Below, piece by piece: positions 32,862 to 42,201 of a DNA stretch of 64,000 bases. Made by a program: the position numbers and the translations under genes. Source of the stretch: Chitinophaga sp. LS1 (GTDB taxonomy: Bacteria > Bacteroidota > Bacteroidia > Chitinophagales > Chitinophagaceae); the NCBI RefSeq assembly GCF_034274695.1, contig NZ_CP128362.1, forward strand, positions 8,310,501-8,374,500, in the 5' to 3' direction. How positions within the stretch are numbered: the stretch's first letter is position 1; the number at the start of each line of letters is the position of its first letter. The notes under the pieces are model-generated. The model ran no database searches and had not been told where the DNA came from. It saw only the letters and a list, made by a program, of their open reading frames with translations.

Positions 32862-33878
32862 TTATATAATATTTACTTCTCTTTCCAGTAATACGCCAAA
32901 CTTTTCCTCCACACTATCCAACACCTTCTGAGATAAATTATAAATCTCCCCTCCTTTCGCCCCTCCATAATTCACTAACACCAGCGCCTGCTTGGCATGC
33001 ACACCTGCATCCCCTTCTCTATACCCCTTCCAACCACACTGCTCTATCAACCACCCTGCAGCCAGCTTAAACTGTCCGCCATCTACCGGATACGCCACCA
33101 CATTTGGAAACGCTCCTTTAATACGCTCGTATACTGCTTCTGAAACGGTCGGGTTCTTAAAGAAACTCCCCGCATTCCCAATCTTAGCCGGATCGGGCAA
33201 CTTAGAAGACCGGATATTTATCACGGCCTGACTAATCGCCTGTATACTCAGCTCCTGCACCCCCATTTCCTTCAATTCCGTCTCTATCGCCCCGTAACTG
33301 GTATTAAAATGAGGCTGCTTACTCAATCTATATGTCACAGACAGTATCGCAAACTGCCCCTTATACTTATGCTTAAACACACTTTCGCGGTACCCAAACG
33401 CACAATCTTCTTTAGAGAATGTCACCACCGCCTGCTCTTCCAGGTGCAACGCTTCCAGCGAATAGAAGGTATCCTTGATCTCCACCCCATATGCCCCGAT
33501 GTTCTGCATCGGACTCGCGCCTACATTACCAGGAATCAAAGACAGGTTCTCTAACCCCGCCCTGTTCTGCTTAATATTCTCCATTACAAACCCATGCCAG
33601 CTCTCCCCTGCCCCTGATTTCACATATACATACTGGTCATCTTCCTTCACTACCTCAATCCCCTTCATCTCATTCTTCAATATCACCCCATCAAAATCCT
33701 TTGTAAAGAGCACATTACTCCCTCCCCCCAATATCATATGGGGCAACGCTTTGAACTGAGCAGCACTCAACAGTTCCCGCAACTCATCAGCAGAAGAAAA
33801 AGCAGCAAAGTACCTGGATTGAGCAGCTATGCCAAACGTATTATAAGGCCGGAGCAAAACATTTTCAGAAATCAGCAT
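32862..33878 (-). CDS. murB: UDP-N-acetylenolpyruvoylglucosamine reductase MurB
   Basis: 338-residue flavoenzyme for peptidoglycan precursor synthesis. N-terminal PYNTFGIAAQSRY, FAD motif LGGGSNVLF, IPGNVGASPMQNIGAYGVE and the catalytic Ser in GNAGSFFKNP are present, with the C-terminal Glu further on. Length and architecture fit the E. coli-type (type I) enzyme. Divergent from the plus-strand oxidoreductase gene by 48 nt. Confidence 0.96.
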   Translation of the reverse strand: MLISENVLLRPYNTFGIAAQSRYFAAFSSADELRELLSAAQFKALPHMILGGGSNVLFTKDFDGVILKNEMKGIEVVKEDDQYVYVKSGAGESWHGFVMENIKQNRAGLENLSLIPGNVGASPMQNIGAYGVEIKDTFYSLEALHLEEQAVVTFSKEDCAFGYRESVFKHKYKGQFAILSVTYRLSKQPHFNTSYGAIETELKEMGVQELSIQAISQAVINIRSSKLPDPAKIGNAGSFFKNPTVSEAVYERIKGAFPNVVAYPVDGGQFKLAAGWLIEQCGWKGYREGDAGVHAKQALVLVNYGGAKGGEIYNLSQKVLDSVEEKFGVLLEREVNII

Positions 33879-33926
33879 ATGGTCGTAAATTTATAAACAT
33901 ACATTACTGACAAAGATAACAAAAGC

Positions 33927-34619
33927 ATGTCTCAAACAGCCGTAGTAATAGGAGGTACCGGATTGACGGGTAGTCACCTGGTCACCAGACTCCTGCACGA
34001 TGATCGCTTCAGCAAGGTAAAAGTGCTGCTGCGTACGCCCAGTCTGAAACTGCGCCCAGGTCTGGAACCCATTATCGTTGACTTCAACGACGAAGAAGGG
34101 CTGGCACAGGCACTTACAGGCGATGTCCTGTTTTGCTGTATCGGCACCACCATTCGTCAGGCAGGGAGCCAGGAAAAGTTCAGGGCAGTGGATCACGATA
34201 TCCCTGTTCGTTGTGCTACCATTGCCCGCAGGCAAGGGATGAAGCAATTCCTGCTCATGTCCAGTATCGGTGCCTCCGCCATCTCACGTAATTTTTATTT
34301 GCGTACCAAAGGTGAGACTGAAAATGGGGTGATGGCACTCGCATTTCCCGGTTATCACATTTTCCGTCCTTCTATTTTAGTGGGACTCAGGAGAGATTTC
34401 AGGTTAGGTGAATGGTTTGGGTATATCCTTACGGGGTTATTTTATTTCTTCCTTTTGGGAAGATGGAAGAAGTACCGGCCTATCAAAGCCAGCAATGTAG
34501 CACTCGCAATGGTTTATGCAGCGGTCAATAAGCCGGATGGCGCGCATATTTATGAGTCAGATAAAATCAGGGAAATGGCGGAAAGGGAGAAAGAAAGAAC
34601 CTATAAAGCGAATCGATAA
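33927..34619 (+). CDS. NAD(P)-binding short-chain oxidoreductase (HTATIP2/NmrA-like)
   Basis: 230 residues with the Rossmann motif VIGGTGLTGSHLV at the N-terminus and LMSSIGASAISRNFYLRTKGETE where extended SDRs have the catalytic Tyr-Lys region (Tyr then RTKGE). This branch (atypical SDR, oxidoreductase HTATIP2 in animals) has many bacterial members of unknown substrate. Transcribed alone; convergent to priA. Confidence 0.78.
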   Translation: MSQTAVVIGGTGLTGSHLVTRLLHDDRFSKVKVLLRTPSLKLRPGLEPIIVDFNDEEGLAQALTGDVLFCCIGTTIRQAGSQEKFRAVDHDIPVRCATIARRQGMKQFLLMSSIGASAISRNFYLRTKGETENGVMALAFPGYHIFRPSILVGLRRDFRLGEWFGYILTGLFYFFLLGRWKKYRPIKASNVALAMVYAAVNKPDGAHIYESDKIREMAEREKERTYKANR

Positions 34620-34661
34620 CACACTCCTGGAATGGTTGAATAGGCAATCACTCAAAAGAGC

Positions 34662-37109
34662 TTATACATAATCCACATCAGGCACAATAAACACACTCCT
34701 GAATTGTTTCTCCGCCAGTAACTTTATAAAATGCTCTCTGAGCAACTGCTTTGTTTGCGCAATTATTTTCGTATCCCGGGGCAGCTTGATCATCATCTCC
34801 TGCAAATAATAATTCCTCACCCTGCCTACCAAAGGTGCCGCCGGGCCTACCAGATGTGGGCCTATATGTGGTCTGAGCCAGTTCGCCAATACCAGCGCCG
34901 CCTGCTCCACCACCTTCTGATCTTTATGTTTCAATGTCAGCTTCAGCAAACGGAAAAACGGCGGATACCCAAAGTTCTGCCGCTCTGCAATCTCCGATGC
35001 ATACATCGCCTTATAATCATGTGCCGTTACAAAATGTAAAATAGGATGCTGCGTCCGGTAAGCCTGTATCAACACTTTCCCTTTTCCATGCTTACGTCCT
35101 GCACGCCCACTCACCTGCTCCATGAGCTGAAACGCCCTTTCATTCACCCTGAAATCAGGGAAATTCAACAGGTTATCCGCACTCAGTATCCCCACCAGCG
35201 TCACATTATCAAAATCCAATCCCTTCACCACCATCTGTGTACCCACGAGAATATCAATCTCCTGATTTTCCAGCAACTGGATCATCTTATTATGACTATC
35301 CTTATTCCTCACGGCATCCATATCCATACGGGCAATGCGCGCTTTCGGAAACAATTCCTGCAAATCAGTTTCTATCTTCTCCGTTCCAAAACTCTTTGGT
35401 ATCAGCGATTGACTACCACAGGCAGCACAGGTATGTACATAAGGATAACGGGTGCCACAATAGTGACAATGTAACAGATCCTGATGTTTGTGATACGTGA
35501 GCGACACATCACAATTCTTACATGTCGGAATCCAGCCACAGGTGGTACACATCAGGAAAGGCGCATACCCTCTCCTGTTCTGGAACAGGATCACCTGTTT
35601 GCCTTGTGCGATGGTCGCAAAAACCGCCTGTATCAGTTGTGGTGAGAAATTTTCCTGCATCTGCTTCTCCGCCTGCACTTTCTTCACATCCACAATCTCA
35701 ATCTCCGGCATTTCCAATCCACCAAAACGTTCATTCAGTTCTACTAATCCATACTTGCCCTGCGTAGCATTAAAGTAAGATTCCAGTGAAGGCGTGGCTG
35801 AACCTAACAATACTTTAGCCTTAAAGAGACCGGCATAATAAATAGCCGCATCCCGGGCATGATAGCGTGGCGCCGGATCCTGTTGTTTATAGGAAGGGTC
35901 ATGCTCTTCATCCAGTATGATTAATCCCAGCTCGCGGAAAGGCAACAACAGGCTGGAACGTGCGCCCAGCAAGATACGCAGCTCACCGCTCTTCACCTTA
36001 TGCCATATTTCTACCCGCTCGTTGTTACTAAAACGGGAGTGATAAATACCAATCTTATTACCAAAATGCTTTTGCAAACGGCGTACAATCTGCGTAGTTA
36101 ATGCAATCTCCGGCAAAAGGTACAGCACCTGATTGCCGCTGGCAATATATTCTTCAATCAGCTTGATGTACAACTGGGTCTTACCGCTGGAAGTGACACC
36201 ATGCAATAAGGTGACCGGTTTCTGTTCAAAGCTGTTTCTTACTTCCTGCAGGGCTTTATCCTGGGCAGGACTGAGCGTAAAGTCAATCTGCACATCTACC
36301 TTGCCACCACCGGGTACGCGGTCTACCACTCTTTTTTCAATCCACACGATCTCCTTATCGACAAGACCTTTCAGCTGTGCAGCGGAGGCGCCTGATTTTT
36401 TGAGCAGTTCACTTTGCAATACACTCCCCTGTGTTTTTATCAGGTGCAGGTAAGCCAGCAACAATTCCATTTGTTTGGGTGCTTTGCCCAAAGTATTGAA
36501 AAGGTTGGACAGTTCTTCCTCTGCTTCGTAGCGGGCATGGAGTTGTACGTAGTTTTCCTTCTTCTCTTTATATACTTCTTTCAGCTCTTCGTATACCAGC
36601 AGTACTTTCTTTTCGATCAGTTTTTTGATCACAGAATATACTTCTGACTTGTCGAGAATGAGCTGTACTTCTTCAATACGGAGTTCTTTTCGGATGTGCA
36701 GTGCTTCTGCAATCATGTACTCATCATCATCCAGGGCGGTGAAATCATCGCCATAGTCATCGTTGAACAACAATACTGTTTCGCTGGAAAGTTTGAGGTG
36801 TGCAGGCAGGGCGGCATTGAGCACTTCTCCTTCACTACACATATAGTAAGCCGCCAGCCATTCCCAAAAGGTAAGCTGGGTAGGATACACTACCGGATCT
36901 TTGTCCAGTACGTCCAGCAGCAGTTTTGTTTTATAATCAGGTGGTGCGAGTTCGTGAATAGCCTTTACAATACCGGCATACTTCTTTTGCCGGCCTAACT
37001 GTACAGCAATGCGGCTGCCCACTTTTACGCTATCCAGCATATGATCGGGCACAGCATAAGTGTAGTTCTTAGGCAGTGCTAATGGAAGTATGACGTCTGC
37101 AAATTTCAT
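34662..37109 (-). CDS. priA: Primosomal protein N' (PriA helicase)
   Basis: 815 residues. Replication-restart DNA helicase. The N-terminal 3'BD and winged-helix regions (ILPLALPKNYTYAVPDH) lead to the helicase core with Walker A GVTSSGKTQLY, Walker B variant DEEH, and a zinc-binding region of paired Cys motifs (CTTCGWIPTCKNCDV, CHYCGTRYPYVHTCAACG). Motif SGRAGR is also present. The start codon overlaps the end of plsC by 4 nt, indicating translational coupling. Confidence 0.97.
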   Translation of the reverse strand: MKFADVILPLALPKNYTYAVPDHMLDSVKVGSRIAVQLGRQKKYAGIVKAIHELAPPDYKTKLLLDVLDKDPVVYPTQLTFWEWLAAYYMCSEGEVLNAALPAHLKLSSETVLLFNDDYGDDFTALDDDEYMIAEALHIRKELRIEEVQLILDKSEVYSVIKKLIEKKVLLVYEELKEVYKEKKENYVQLHARYEAEEELSNLFNTLGKAPKQMELLLAYLHLIKTQGSVLQSELLKKSGASAAQLKGLVDKEIVWIEKRVVDRVPGGGKVDVQIDFTLSPAQDKALQEVRNSFEQKPVTLLHGVTSSGKTQLYIKLIEEYIASGNQVLYLLPEIALTTQIVRRLQKHFGNKIGIYHSRFSNNERVEIWHKVKSGELRILLGARSSLLLPFRELGLIILDEEHDPSYKQQDPAPRYHARDAAIYYAGLFKAKVLLGSATPSLESYFNATQGKYGLVELNERFGGLEMPEIEIVDVKKVQAEKQMQENFSPQLIQAVFATIAQGKQVILFQNRRGYAPFLMCTTCGWIPTCKNCDVSLTYHKHQDLLHCHYCGTRYPYVHTCAACGSQSLIPKSFGTEKIETDLQELFPKARIARMDMDAVRNKDSHNKMIQLLENQEIDILVGTQMVVKGLDFDNVTLVGILSADNLLNFPDFRVNERAFQLMEQVSGRAGRKHGKGKVLIQAYRTQHPILHFVTAHDYKAMYASEIAERQNFGYPPFFRLLKLTLKHKDQKVVEQAALVLANWLRPHIGPHLVGPAAPLVGRVRNYYLQEMMIKLPRDTKIIAQTKQLLREHFIKLLAEKQFRSVFIVPDVDYV

Positions 37110-37849
37110 CGGTAATTTAATAATTCTTTTTCCATGATATCAAACACCTGTTGTTTCAGCACTGGCAAATCGTCCATGGTCATACCTGCTACTTTTACAG
37201 GGGGCAGGTAAACGATGCGGCAACGGCCAGGGTTCAGTCGCTGTAATTTAGAACGAGGCATACGATCCTTACAATCCAGGTACAATATGGGTTGCAGGGG
37301 TGTTTGTGTCTCGATTGCTATTCGGAAAGCCCCGTTGTGAAATTGAGTGAGGGGCTTATCAGTATCGTTGGTGGTACCTTCCGGGAAGATGAGGATGGAT
37401 ACTCCTTCCCTGATGGTAGCAATGAGTTCGCGCACGCTTCTGGAGCGGGCTTGGGCATCAGAACGGTCTACAGGAACAACAGCATGTTTGTAAATAAAAC
37501 CGAAGAGCGGAATTTTCTGCATTTCGATTTTGCCCAGGGGGCGAAAAGGGAGGCGCATGACACCTACGGCCAGTGCGGCATCGAGGTAGGTGCTATGATT
37601 TACAACATAAATAAATGGCGTTTTATCAGTACGATCGTATTTATAAATTCTTTTAACGATGATGCCCACAGCAGGGAACCAGGTGCGTGACCAGAACCAC
37701 AGGAAATAATAAATAATATTACCACCTCTGATTCTACCTGAAAAGCTGGCAAGGAAGATAAATGGAAGTATGAGCAACATTATACCGATAAACATAATGG
37801 AGGCATATATAGTATACATCCATTGAATTGGTCTTAGCAAAAGCTTCAT
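37106..37849 (-). CDS. plsC: 1-acyl-sn-glycerol-3-phosphate acyltransferase (PlsC family)
   Basis: 247-residue membrane-anchored acyltransferase adding an acyl chain to lysophosphatidic acid. Hydrophobic N-terminal segment (about 15-40), HX4D motif NHSTYLD, and FPEGTT motif are visible. I chose the ATG at 37849 because the 11 codons before it add only a basic stretch not seen in relatives. Overlaps the priA start by 4 nt, and the two read on the same strand. It could belong to a lipid-modifying PlsC paralogue instead of the main enzyme. Confidence 0.88.
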   Translation of the reverse strand: MKLLLRPIQWMYTIYASIMFIGIMLLILPFIFLASFSGRIRGGNIIYYFLWFWSRTWFPAVGIIVKRIYKYDRTDKTPFIYVVNHSTYLDAALAVGVMRLPFRPLGKIEMQKIPLFGFIYKHAVVPVDRSDAQARSRSVRELIATIREGVSILIFPEGTTNDTDKPLTQFHNGAFRIAIETQTPLQPILYLDCKDRMPRSKLQRLNPGRCRIVYLPPVKVAGMTMDDLPVLKQQVFDIMEKELLNYR

Positions 37850-37988
37850 GATAAATGCCTGTCTGTTTTTAGTCACATGCAAGCCTGAAAATTACATTAA
37901 TTGTGTAAAGATGGCGAATTTTTATTTTATGATAATTCCTGCGGATGGCCGGTGGAATGCCTCCGTAAAATATACAACCAAATGATAA

Positions 37989-38426
37989 TCAATGGCAATC
38001 ACATTGCCATTCTTTATCCAGGTCTATACAGGTCACTACTTTGGTTTCGCCGCTGCAGGGAGCGAATACGATCCGAAGGTGTTGACCATCGTCGGAATAT
38101 CCTTCCAGTGCGTAGGTAGGACAAGGTAAATCGTGTGGATTTGACTTTTCAGTATTGATTTGCCCTGTTTCCAGGATCTCCGCCACTTCCCTTTCGGTGA
38201 TCTGCCTGCAATCCATGCGGCAAAGGGCGTGTTTGGTGTAAGTAAGGCGTGCATGCCTGTCAAGATTCGATGGGTCATTGACCGGGTTGGGTAATGATCG
38301 CTCCACAGTGCCATTATCCTTTACCTGCGGGCGGTGCAATGGACCTCTCCACCATTGTTGCTGCCATGCCAAAACAAGTAGCAGCGCCAACAACAACACT
38401 GGAATGTACTTACCTTTTGATCTCAT
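37989..38426 (-). CDS. Membrane-anchored DUF4258 protein
   Basis: 145 residues. An N-terminal transmembrane helix (IPVLLLALLLVLAWQ) is followed by a proline-rich linker and a DUF4258-like domain (RLTYTKHALCRMDCRQIT, later LRIVFAPCSGETKVVTCID). This fold is related to RelE-like and BrnT-like proteins, but no partner antitoxin is next to it, and the Cys pairs suggest an extracytoplasmic disulfide-containing domain. Function unknown. Confidence 0.7.
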   Translation of the reverse strand: MRSKGKYIPVLLLALLLVLAWQQQWWRGPLHRPQVKDNGTVERSLPNPVNDPSNLDRHARLTYTKHALCRMDCRQITEREVAEILETGQINTEKSNPHDLPCPTYALEGYSDDGQHLRIVFAPCSGETKVVTCIDLDKEWQCDCH

Positions 38427-38508
38427 AGTGTCTCACAGATTGCTGAAAGATTGCATCTTGGAGAGGCAAGCTATACATTTTTAACAAAATATCCTTAAAA
38501 ATTCCCCC

Positions 38509-38540
38509 TTTTCAACTCTCATAAAAAGGAATTACCTTTG
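38509..38540 (+). promoter_or_regulatory. Promoter candidate for mtaB
   Basis: TTTT at 38509-38512 (-33 like) and TACCTTTG at 38533-38540 (-7) with a 20-nt spacer, about 58 nt before the ATG. Confidence 0.5.
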
Positions 38541-38598
38541 CGGGTTCGGTAGCAGGCCATTCCGGCTCATACCCTTAGTGGACAAAGTAATTGAAACG

Positions 38599-39876
38599 AT
38601 GACAACAGCGAAAACAGTAGCTTTCCATACACTCGGCTGTAAGCTGAACTTCTCCGAAACTTCCTCTTTGAGCAGGTTGCTGGAGCAGGATGGCTTTGTG
38701 CAAACAGATTTTGAAGGGCAGGCAGATGTGTATGTGATTAATACCTGCTCTGTGACAGACAATGCCGACAAGGAATGCCGTTACCTGGTGCGCCGCATCC
38801 AGCGCCGGGCCCCGGAAAGCAGGGTGGTGATCACCGGGTGTTATGCCCAGCTCAAGCCAAAAGAAATTGCTGAGATCGAAGGGGTAGACCTCGTACTTGG
38901 TGCTGCTGAAAAGTTCAACCTGGTGGAACACCTGAAGAACCTGACCAAGGGAGACAGTGCAAAAATATGCAGCTGTGATATTGAGCAGGTGAATACTTTC
39001 CATGCATCTTATTCTATGAACGACCGTACCCGTACTTTCCTGAAGGTACAGGATGGTTGCGATTATACCTGTACATTCTGTACCATTCCCATGGCAAGGG
39101 GCAAGAGTCGTAGTGATTCAATTACCAACGTGATGGAACAGGTGCAGCAGATTGCTGAGAGCGATGTGCGCGAAATTGTACTGACCGGGATCAACCTGGG
39201 AGATTTCGGGAAAGGGTTGCAGGGTGGTAAGAAAAGAGAAGAGACATTTTATGAACTGATACAGGAACTGGATAAGGTAGAAGGTATAGATCGTTATCGT
39301 ATTTCATCTATCGAACCGAACCTCCTGAGTAATGAGATCATTGAGTTCGTAGCGAACAGTCAGCGGTTTATGCCGCACTTCCATATCCCTTTACAGAGTG
39401 GTAGTAATGAGGTTCTGGGAGCCATGCGTCGTCGTTATCGCAGGGAACTGTATGCGGAAAAGGTAGGACTGATCAAACAGTTTATGCCGCATTGTAGTAT
39501 AGGGGTTGACGTGATAGTAGGTTTTCCGGGAGAAACGGATGCACATTTCCAGGAAACGTATGACTTTTTACATGCGCTGGATGTGAGCTATTTACACGTA
39601 TTTACTTACTCGGAGAGAGCGAATACGGCAGCGCTGGAAATCCAGCCAGTAGTGCCTGTGCACGTGCGGAACGAGCGGAATAAGGTACTGCGTAACCTGA
39701 GTCATAAGAAGGCGCAATACTTTGCGGAACAGTATGTGGGTGAGACAAGAAAAGTGTTGTTTGAAAAATTCCACAAAGAGGGTATGATGGAAGGGTATAC
39801 AGACAATTATATCAAGGTAACAACGCCGGTAAGACAAGAATGGGCGAATAATATTATCGACTGGAAACTCAGATAG
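38599..39876 (+). CDS. mtaB: tRNA t6A37 methylthiotransferase MtaB
   Basis: 425 residues, radical-SAM methylthiotransferase that converts t6A37 to ms2t6A37 in tRNAs reading ANN codons. The N-terminal UPF0004 domain has Cys in GCKLNFSE, NTCSVTDNAD and GCYAQ. The radical-SAM cluster is CDYTCTFC. A C-terminal TRAM-like domain ends the protein. I prefer ATG at 38599; GTG at 38578 is possible. MtaB (not MiaB) is chosen because of the GCKLN start and the NTCSVT motif. Confidence 0.9.
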   Translation: MTTAKTVAFHTLGCKLNFSETSSLSRLLEQDGFVQTDFEGQADVYVINTCSVTDNADKECRYLVRRIQRRAPESRVVITGCYAQLKPKEIAEIEGVDLVLGAAEKFNLVEHLKNLTKGDSAKICSCDIEQVNTFHASYSMNDRTRTFLKVQDGCDYTCTFCTIPMARGKSRSDSITNVMEQVQQIAESDVREIVLTGINLGDFGKGLQGGKKREETFYELIQELDKVEGIDRYRISSIEPNLLSNEIIEFVANSQRFMPHFHIPLQSGSNEVLGAMRRRYRRELYAEKVGLIKQFMPHCSIGVDVIVGFPGETDAHFQETYDFLHALDVSYLHVFTYSERANTAALEIQPVVPVHVRNERNKVLRNLSHKKAQYFAEQYVGETRKVLFEKFHKEGMMEGYTDNYIKVTTPVRQEWANNIIDWKLR

Positions 39877-39931
39877 ACAAAGGGGTTCAGAGGAATGAAG
39901 AAAATATTTTTGAAAGATTTCTAAAAAAAAA

Positions 39932-39962
39932 TTTGGCGAAATAAAACAATTTTCTACCTTTG
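39932..39962 (+). promoter_or_regulatory. Promoter of the tRNA-Val cluster
   Basis: TTTG (39932-39935), 19-nt spacer, TACCTTTG (39955-39962): a perfect match to the Bacteroidota consensus TTTG-N19-TAnnTTTG, 35 nt before the first tRNA. The best promoter in this window. Confidence 0.85.
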
Positions 39963-39997
39963 CAATCCTCTCAGACGAGAGGGCAACAAACGAAAAA

Positions 39998-40072
39998 GGG
40001 AGTTTAGCTCAGCTGGTTCAGAGCATCTGCCTTACAAGCAGAGGGTCGATGGTTCGAATCCGTCAACTCCCA
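39998..40072 (+). tRNA. tRNA-Val (UAC), copy 1
   Basis: 75 nt. Acceptor stem GGGAGTT/AACTCCC, anticodon stem TCTGC/GCAGA with loop CTTACAA (anticodon TAC), T loop TTCGAAT. The encoded 3' end reads ACC. First of three identical copies. Confidence 0.96.
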
Positions 40073-40106
40073 CCTCTTCAAAAGTTCTTTCACATTACCA
40101 TTAATT

Positions 40107-40181
40107 GGGAGTTTAGCTCAGCTGGTTCAGAGCATCTGCCTTACAAGCAGAGGGTCGATGGTTCGAATCCGTCAACTCCCA
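40107..40181 (+). tRNA. tRNA-Val (UAC), copy 2
   Basis: Identical over 75 nt to copy 1, after a 34-nt spacer. Anticodon TAC in loop CTTACAA. Confidence 0.96.
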
Positions 40182-40221
40182 CATTTTTTGAAACGTTCTT
40201 CTTAATGGTAATTTAAGTAAT

Positions 40222-40296
40222 GGGAGTTTAGCTCAGCTGGTTCAGAGCATCTGCCTTACAAGCAGAGGGTCGATGGTTCGAATCCGTCAACTCCCA
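40222..40296 (+). tRNA. tRNA-Val (UAC), copy 3
   Basis: Identical to copies 1 and 2, after a 40-nt spacer. The spacers are not similar to each other, so only the tRNA part is conserved. Confidence 0.96.
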
Positions 40297-40297
40297 C

Positions 40298-40328
40298 AAA
40301 AAGCCTTAGCGATTGCTAAGGCTTTTTT
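40298..40328 (+). terminator. Terminator of the tRNA-Val cluster
   Basis: AAAAGCCTTAGC / GCTAAGGCTTTT stem with GATT loop and six T, directly after the third tRNA. Confidence 0.92.
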
Positions 40329-40368
40329 GTTTTAGGGAATGAGGAACTTCTTTGCTGCCACAGGCCAA

Positions 40369-41295
40369 TTAATCGCCCTTTTCTACCGGCGTCACCCTCA
40401 CCTCCTTCATCTCACTCCCTCTTATCACTTTCAAAAACTGCCACTGCCCGATCTTCTCCTCCGTCATCATTTTAAAAAACTGGTCCGCCGTCTCCACCAT
40501 CATATCTGCAAATCCCACAATGATATCCCCACTCAACACACCTGCTTTTGCCGCCGGACTATTTCTCTCTACCTGCGTTACAAACAATCCCTGTCGGTTC
40601 TTCACTTCATGAATGGCTCTCAACCTCGGCACCAGATCTACCTGCTGCATCGCCACACCGATATACGCACGCTTCACCTTTCCAAAACGGATTAACTGAT
40701 TTGCGATCGATTTAGCCGTGTTTATACTAATGGCGAAACACAATCCCTGTGCACCATTTATAATCGCTGTATTGACCCCAATTACGGCCCCATCGCCATT
40801 TATGAGCGGACCTCCTGAATTACCAGGATTCAATGCGGCATCTGTTTGTATCAATGCATCCATCATCATTCCATCAGCACCTCTCAACGATCGGCCTAAT
40901 GCACTGATCACACCTGTCGTTACCGTATGCTGAAAGCCTAATGGATTGCCGATGGCAATGGCGAGTTGTCCCACCTTTAATTCATCCGAATCTCCAAAGG
41001 GTACTGTCGTCATTACCCCTGCTTCTATCTTCAATACAGCTAAGTCTGTTGCTGCATCCTGCCCTGCAAGATACGCGGGGTAAGTCCTCCCGTCCTGCAA
41101 CATTACCCTCAGATGGTTGGCGCCTTTTACGACATGACTGTTCGTAAACAGGTATCCATCTGAGGAAAAAATAAACCCGGAACCAGATCCTCCCACGACA
41201 TCACCGCGTGGGCTGCGTTCCAGGCGTTCTATTTTAACCACCGCCGGACTTACTTTTTCTACGGCGGAAATAATTACCTGGGAATATGTGTCCAT
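40369..41295 (-). CDS. HtrA-like S1C serine protease without signal peptide
   Basis: 308 residues. Trypsin-fold protease with catalytic triad His54 (NSHVV), Asp84 (TDLAVL) and Ser160 (GNSGGPL), followed by one PDZ domain (about 215-300, RAYIGVAMQQ). The oxyanion segment AIGNPLGF is normal. The product starts MDTYSQVIISAVEKVSPAVV, so there is no signal peptide or membrane anchor, unlike DegP/DegQ. A cytoplasmic role is inferred; I found no better upstream start. Monocistronic. Confidence 0.88.
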   Translation of the reverse strand: MDTYSQVIISAVEKVSPAVVKIERLERSPRGDVVGGSGSGFIFSSDGYLFTNSHVVKGANHLRVMLQDGRTYPAYLAGQDAATDLAVLKIEAGVMTTVPFGDSDELKVGQLAIAIGNPLGFQHTVTTGVISALGRSLRGADGMMMDALIQTDAALNPGNSGGPLINGDGAVIGVNTAIINGAQGLCFAISINTAKSIANQLIRFGKVKRAYIGVAMQQVDLVPRLRAIHEVKNRQGLFVTQVERNSPAAKAGVLSGDIIVGFADMMVETADQFFKMMTEEKIGQWQFLKVIRGSEMKEVRVTPVEKGD

Positions 41296-41507
41296 GTCAG
41301 GAGGACATCAAATATCTTACCCTGAAGAAATAGGGGACAAGGTGACAGGGAGATGAGGGGCTGGGCTGACAATAAGGCTAGCGGGGGTAAATAATGGCTT
41401 TAAAACAGGTACAAAGAGTTTGATATCTTTTCAGTTCTGTACTACTATATTTCAACCAGGGTTTTTGAATAGGTATAACAGGGTTTCCATCATCCTCCCC
41501 TTCGGTA

Positions 41508-41924
41508 CTACCATATTTTCCACCATGGCTTTTTACTCCCCACAGCTGCTTTTTCCTCTTCCTGCTCCAGCCATATCGCTTTTCCAGTTTCGAGGTATCT
41601 ATCATCATAAATCTCGCCATCATCCCCTTGTACTTTCCCCTGCAATACATTCGCCATCCGAATCATCTTATGGATCGTCACCTCATTCGGATTCTTTGTT
41701 CCAATACATCCCATTCCATAATCAAACCAAACATGATCGTTCGTGTCTTCATACACCTCTGTAAGCCAGCGACAAAATCCCGCAGCTAAATTGTCATCTT
41801 CCGGCTGTAGTTCCAATTCCTCATCCAATTCAATATAAGCCAGCCATTCCTCCATTGAGATATTGCTATCCTCCTCCCAGTCAGCATAATTTTTCTTCCT
41901 TATAATGTTCAGGTAGTATCCCAT
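41508..41924 (-). CDS. Hypothetical acidic protein
   Basis: 138 residues when started at the ATG at 41924 (MGYYLNIIRKKNYADWEED). A 60-codon longer frame exists, but its N-terminal part is read through the 21-bp palindrome and adds unlikely sequence. The protein is acidic and tryptophan-rich (EEWLAYIELDEELELQPEDD, then NPNEVTIHKMIRMANVLQG) and ends KKPWWKIW. It resembles small immunity-like or stand-alone Bacteroidota hypotheticals, but I do not recognise the family and no toxin lies next to it. Confidence 0.6.
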   Translation of the reverse strand: MGYYLNIIRKKNYADWEEDSNISMEEWLAYIELDEELELQPEDDNLAAGFCRWLTEVYEDTNDHVWFDYGMGCIGTKNPNEVTIHKMIRMANVLQGKVQGDDGEIYDDRYLETGKAIWLEQEEEKAAVGSKKPWWKIW

Positions 41925-41953
41925 ATAACTTCGGTATAGATTCGTCACTAATA

Positions 41954-42010
41954 GGTCACCAAAAGGGCACTTCAATATCCCAGGGATAATGAAGTGCCCT
42001 TTTGGTGACC
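41954..42010. repeat. 21-bp perfect palindrome with 15-nt loop
   Basis: Left arm 41954-41974 (GGTCACCAAAAGGGCACTTC A) and right arm 41990-42010 are perfect reverse complements. The loop carries a second small ATATCCC/GGGATA pair. There is no T run, so it is not a terminator. It sits between two divergently read hypothetical genes. Confidence 0.8.
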
Positions 42011-42201
42011 TTAAGATAACCAAGTTATGACGAAGTTGTACTGAATCTTTGCCGAAGAAATACTGAACTTTCCCCCAATTGTACCATACCTTTTTCCCAC
42101 TCAACCACTCATTATCGCTTCGCCAAAAAGTTTTATCGCTTCGTCAACGACTTTTTTCGCACAGCCTCCCCCTATCCCCTAATATTGCCCAAAACAATTG
42201 T

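Noticed and set aside
41925..42104. 60-codon N-terminal extension of the hypothetical gene at 41508
   Set aside because: It would translate through the 21-bp perfect palindrome and gives no family-like sequence; the ATG at 41924 is preferred.
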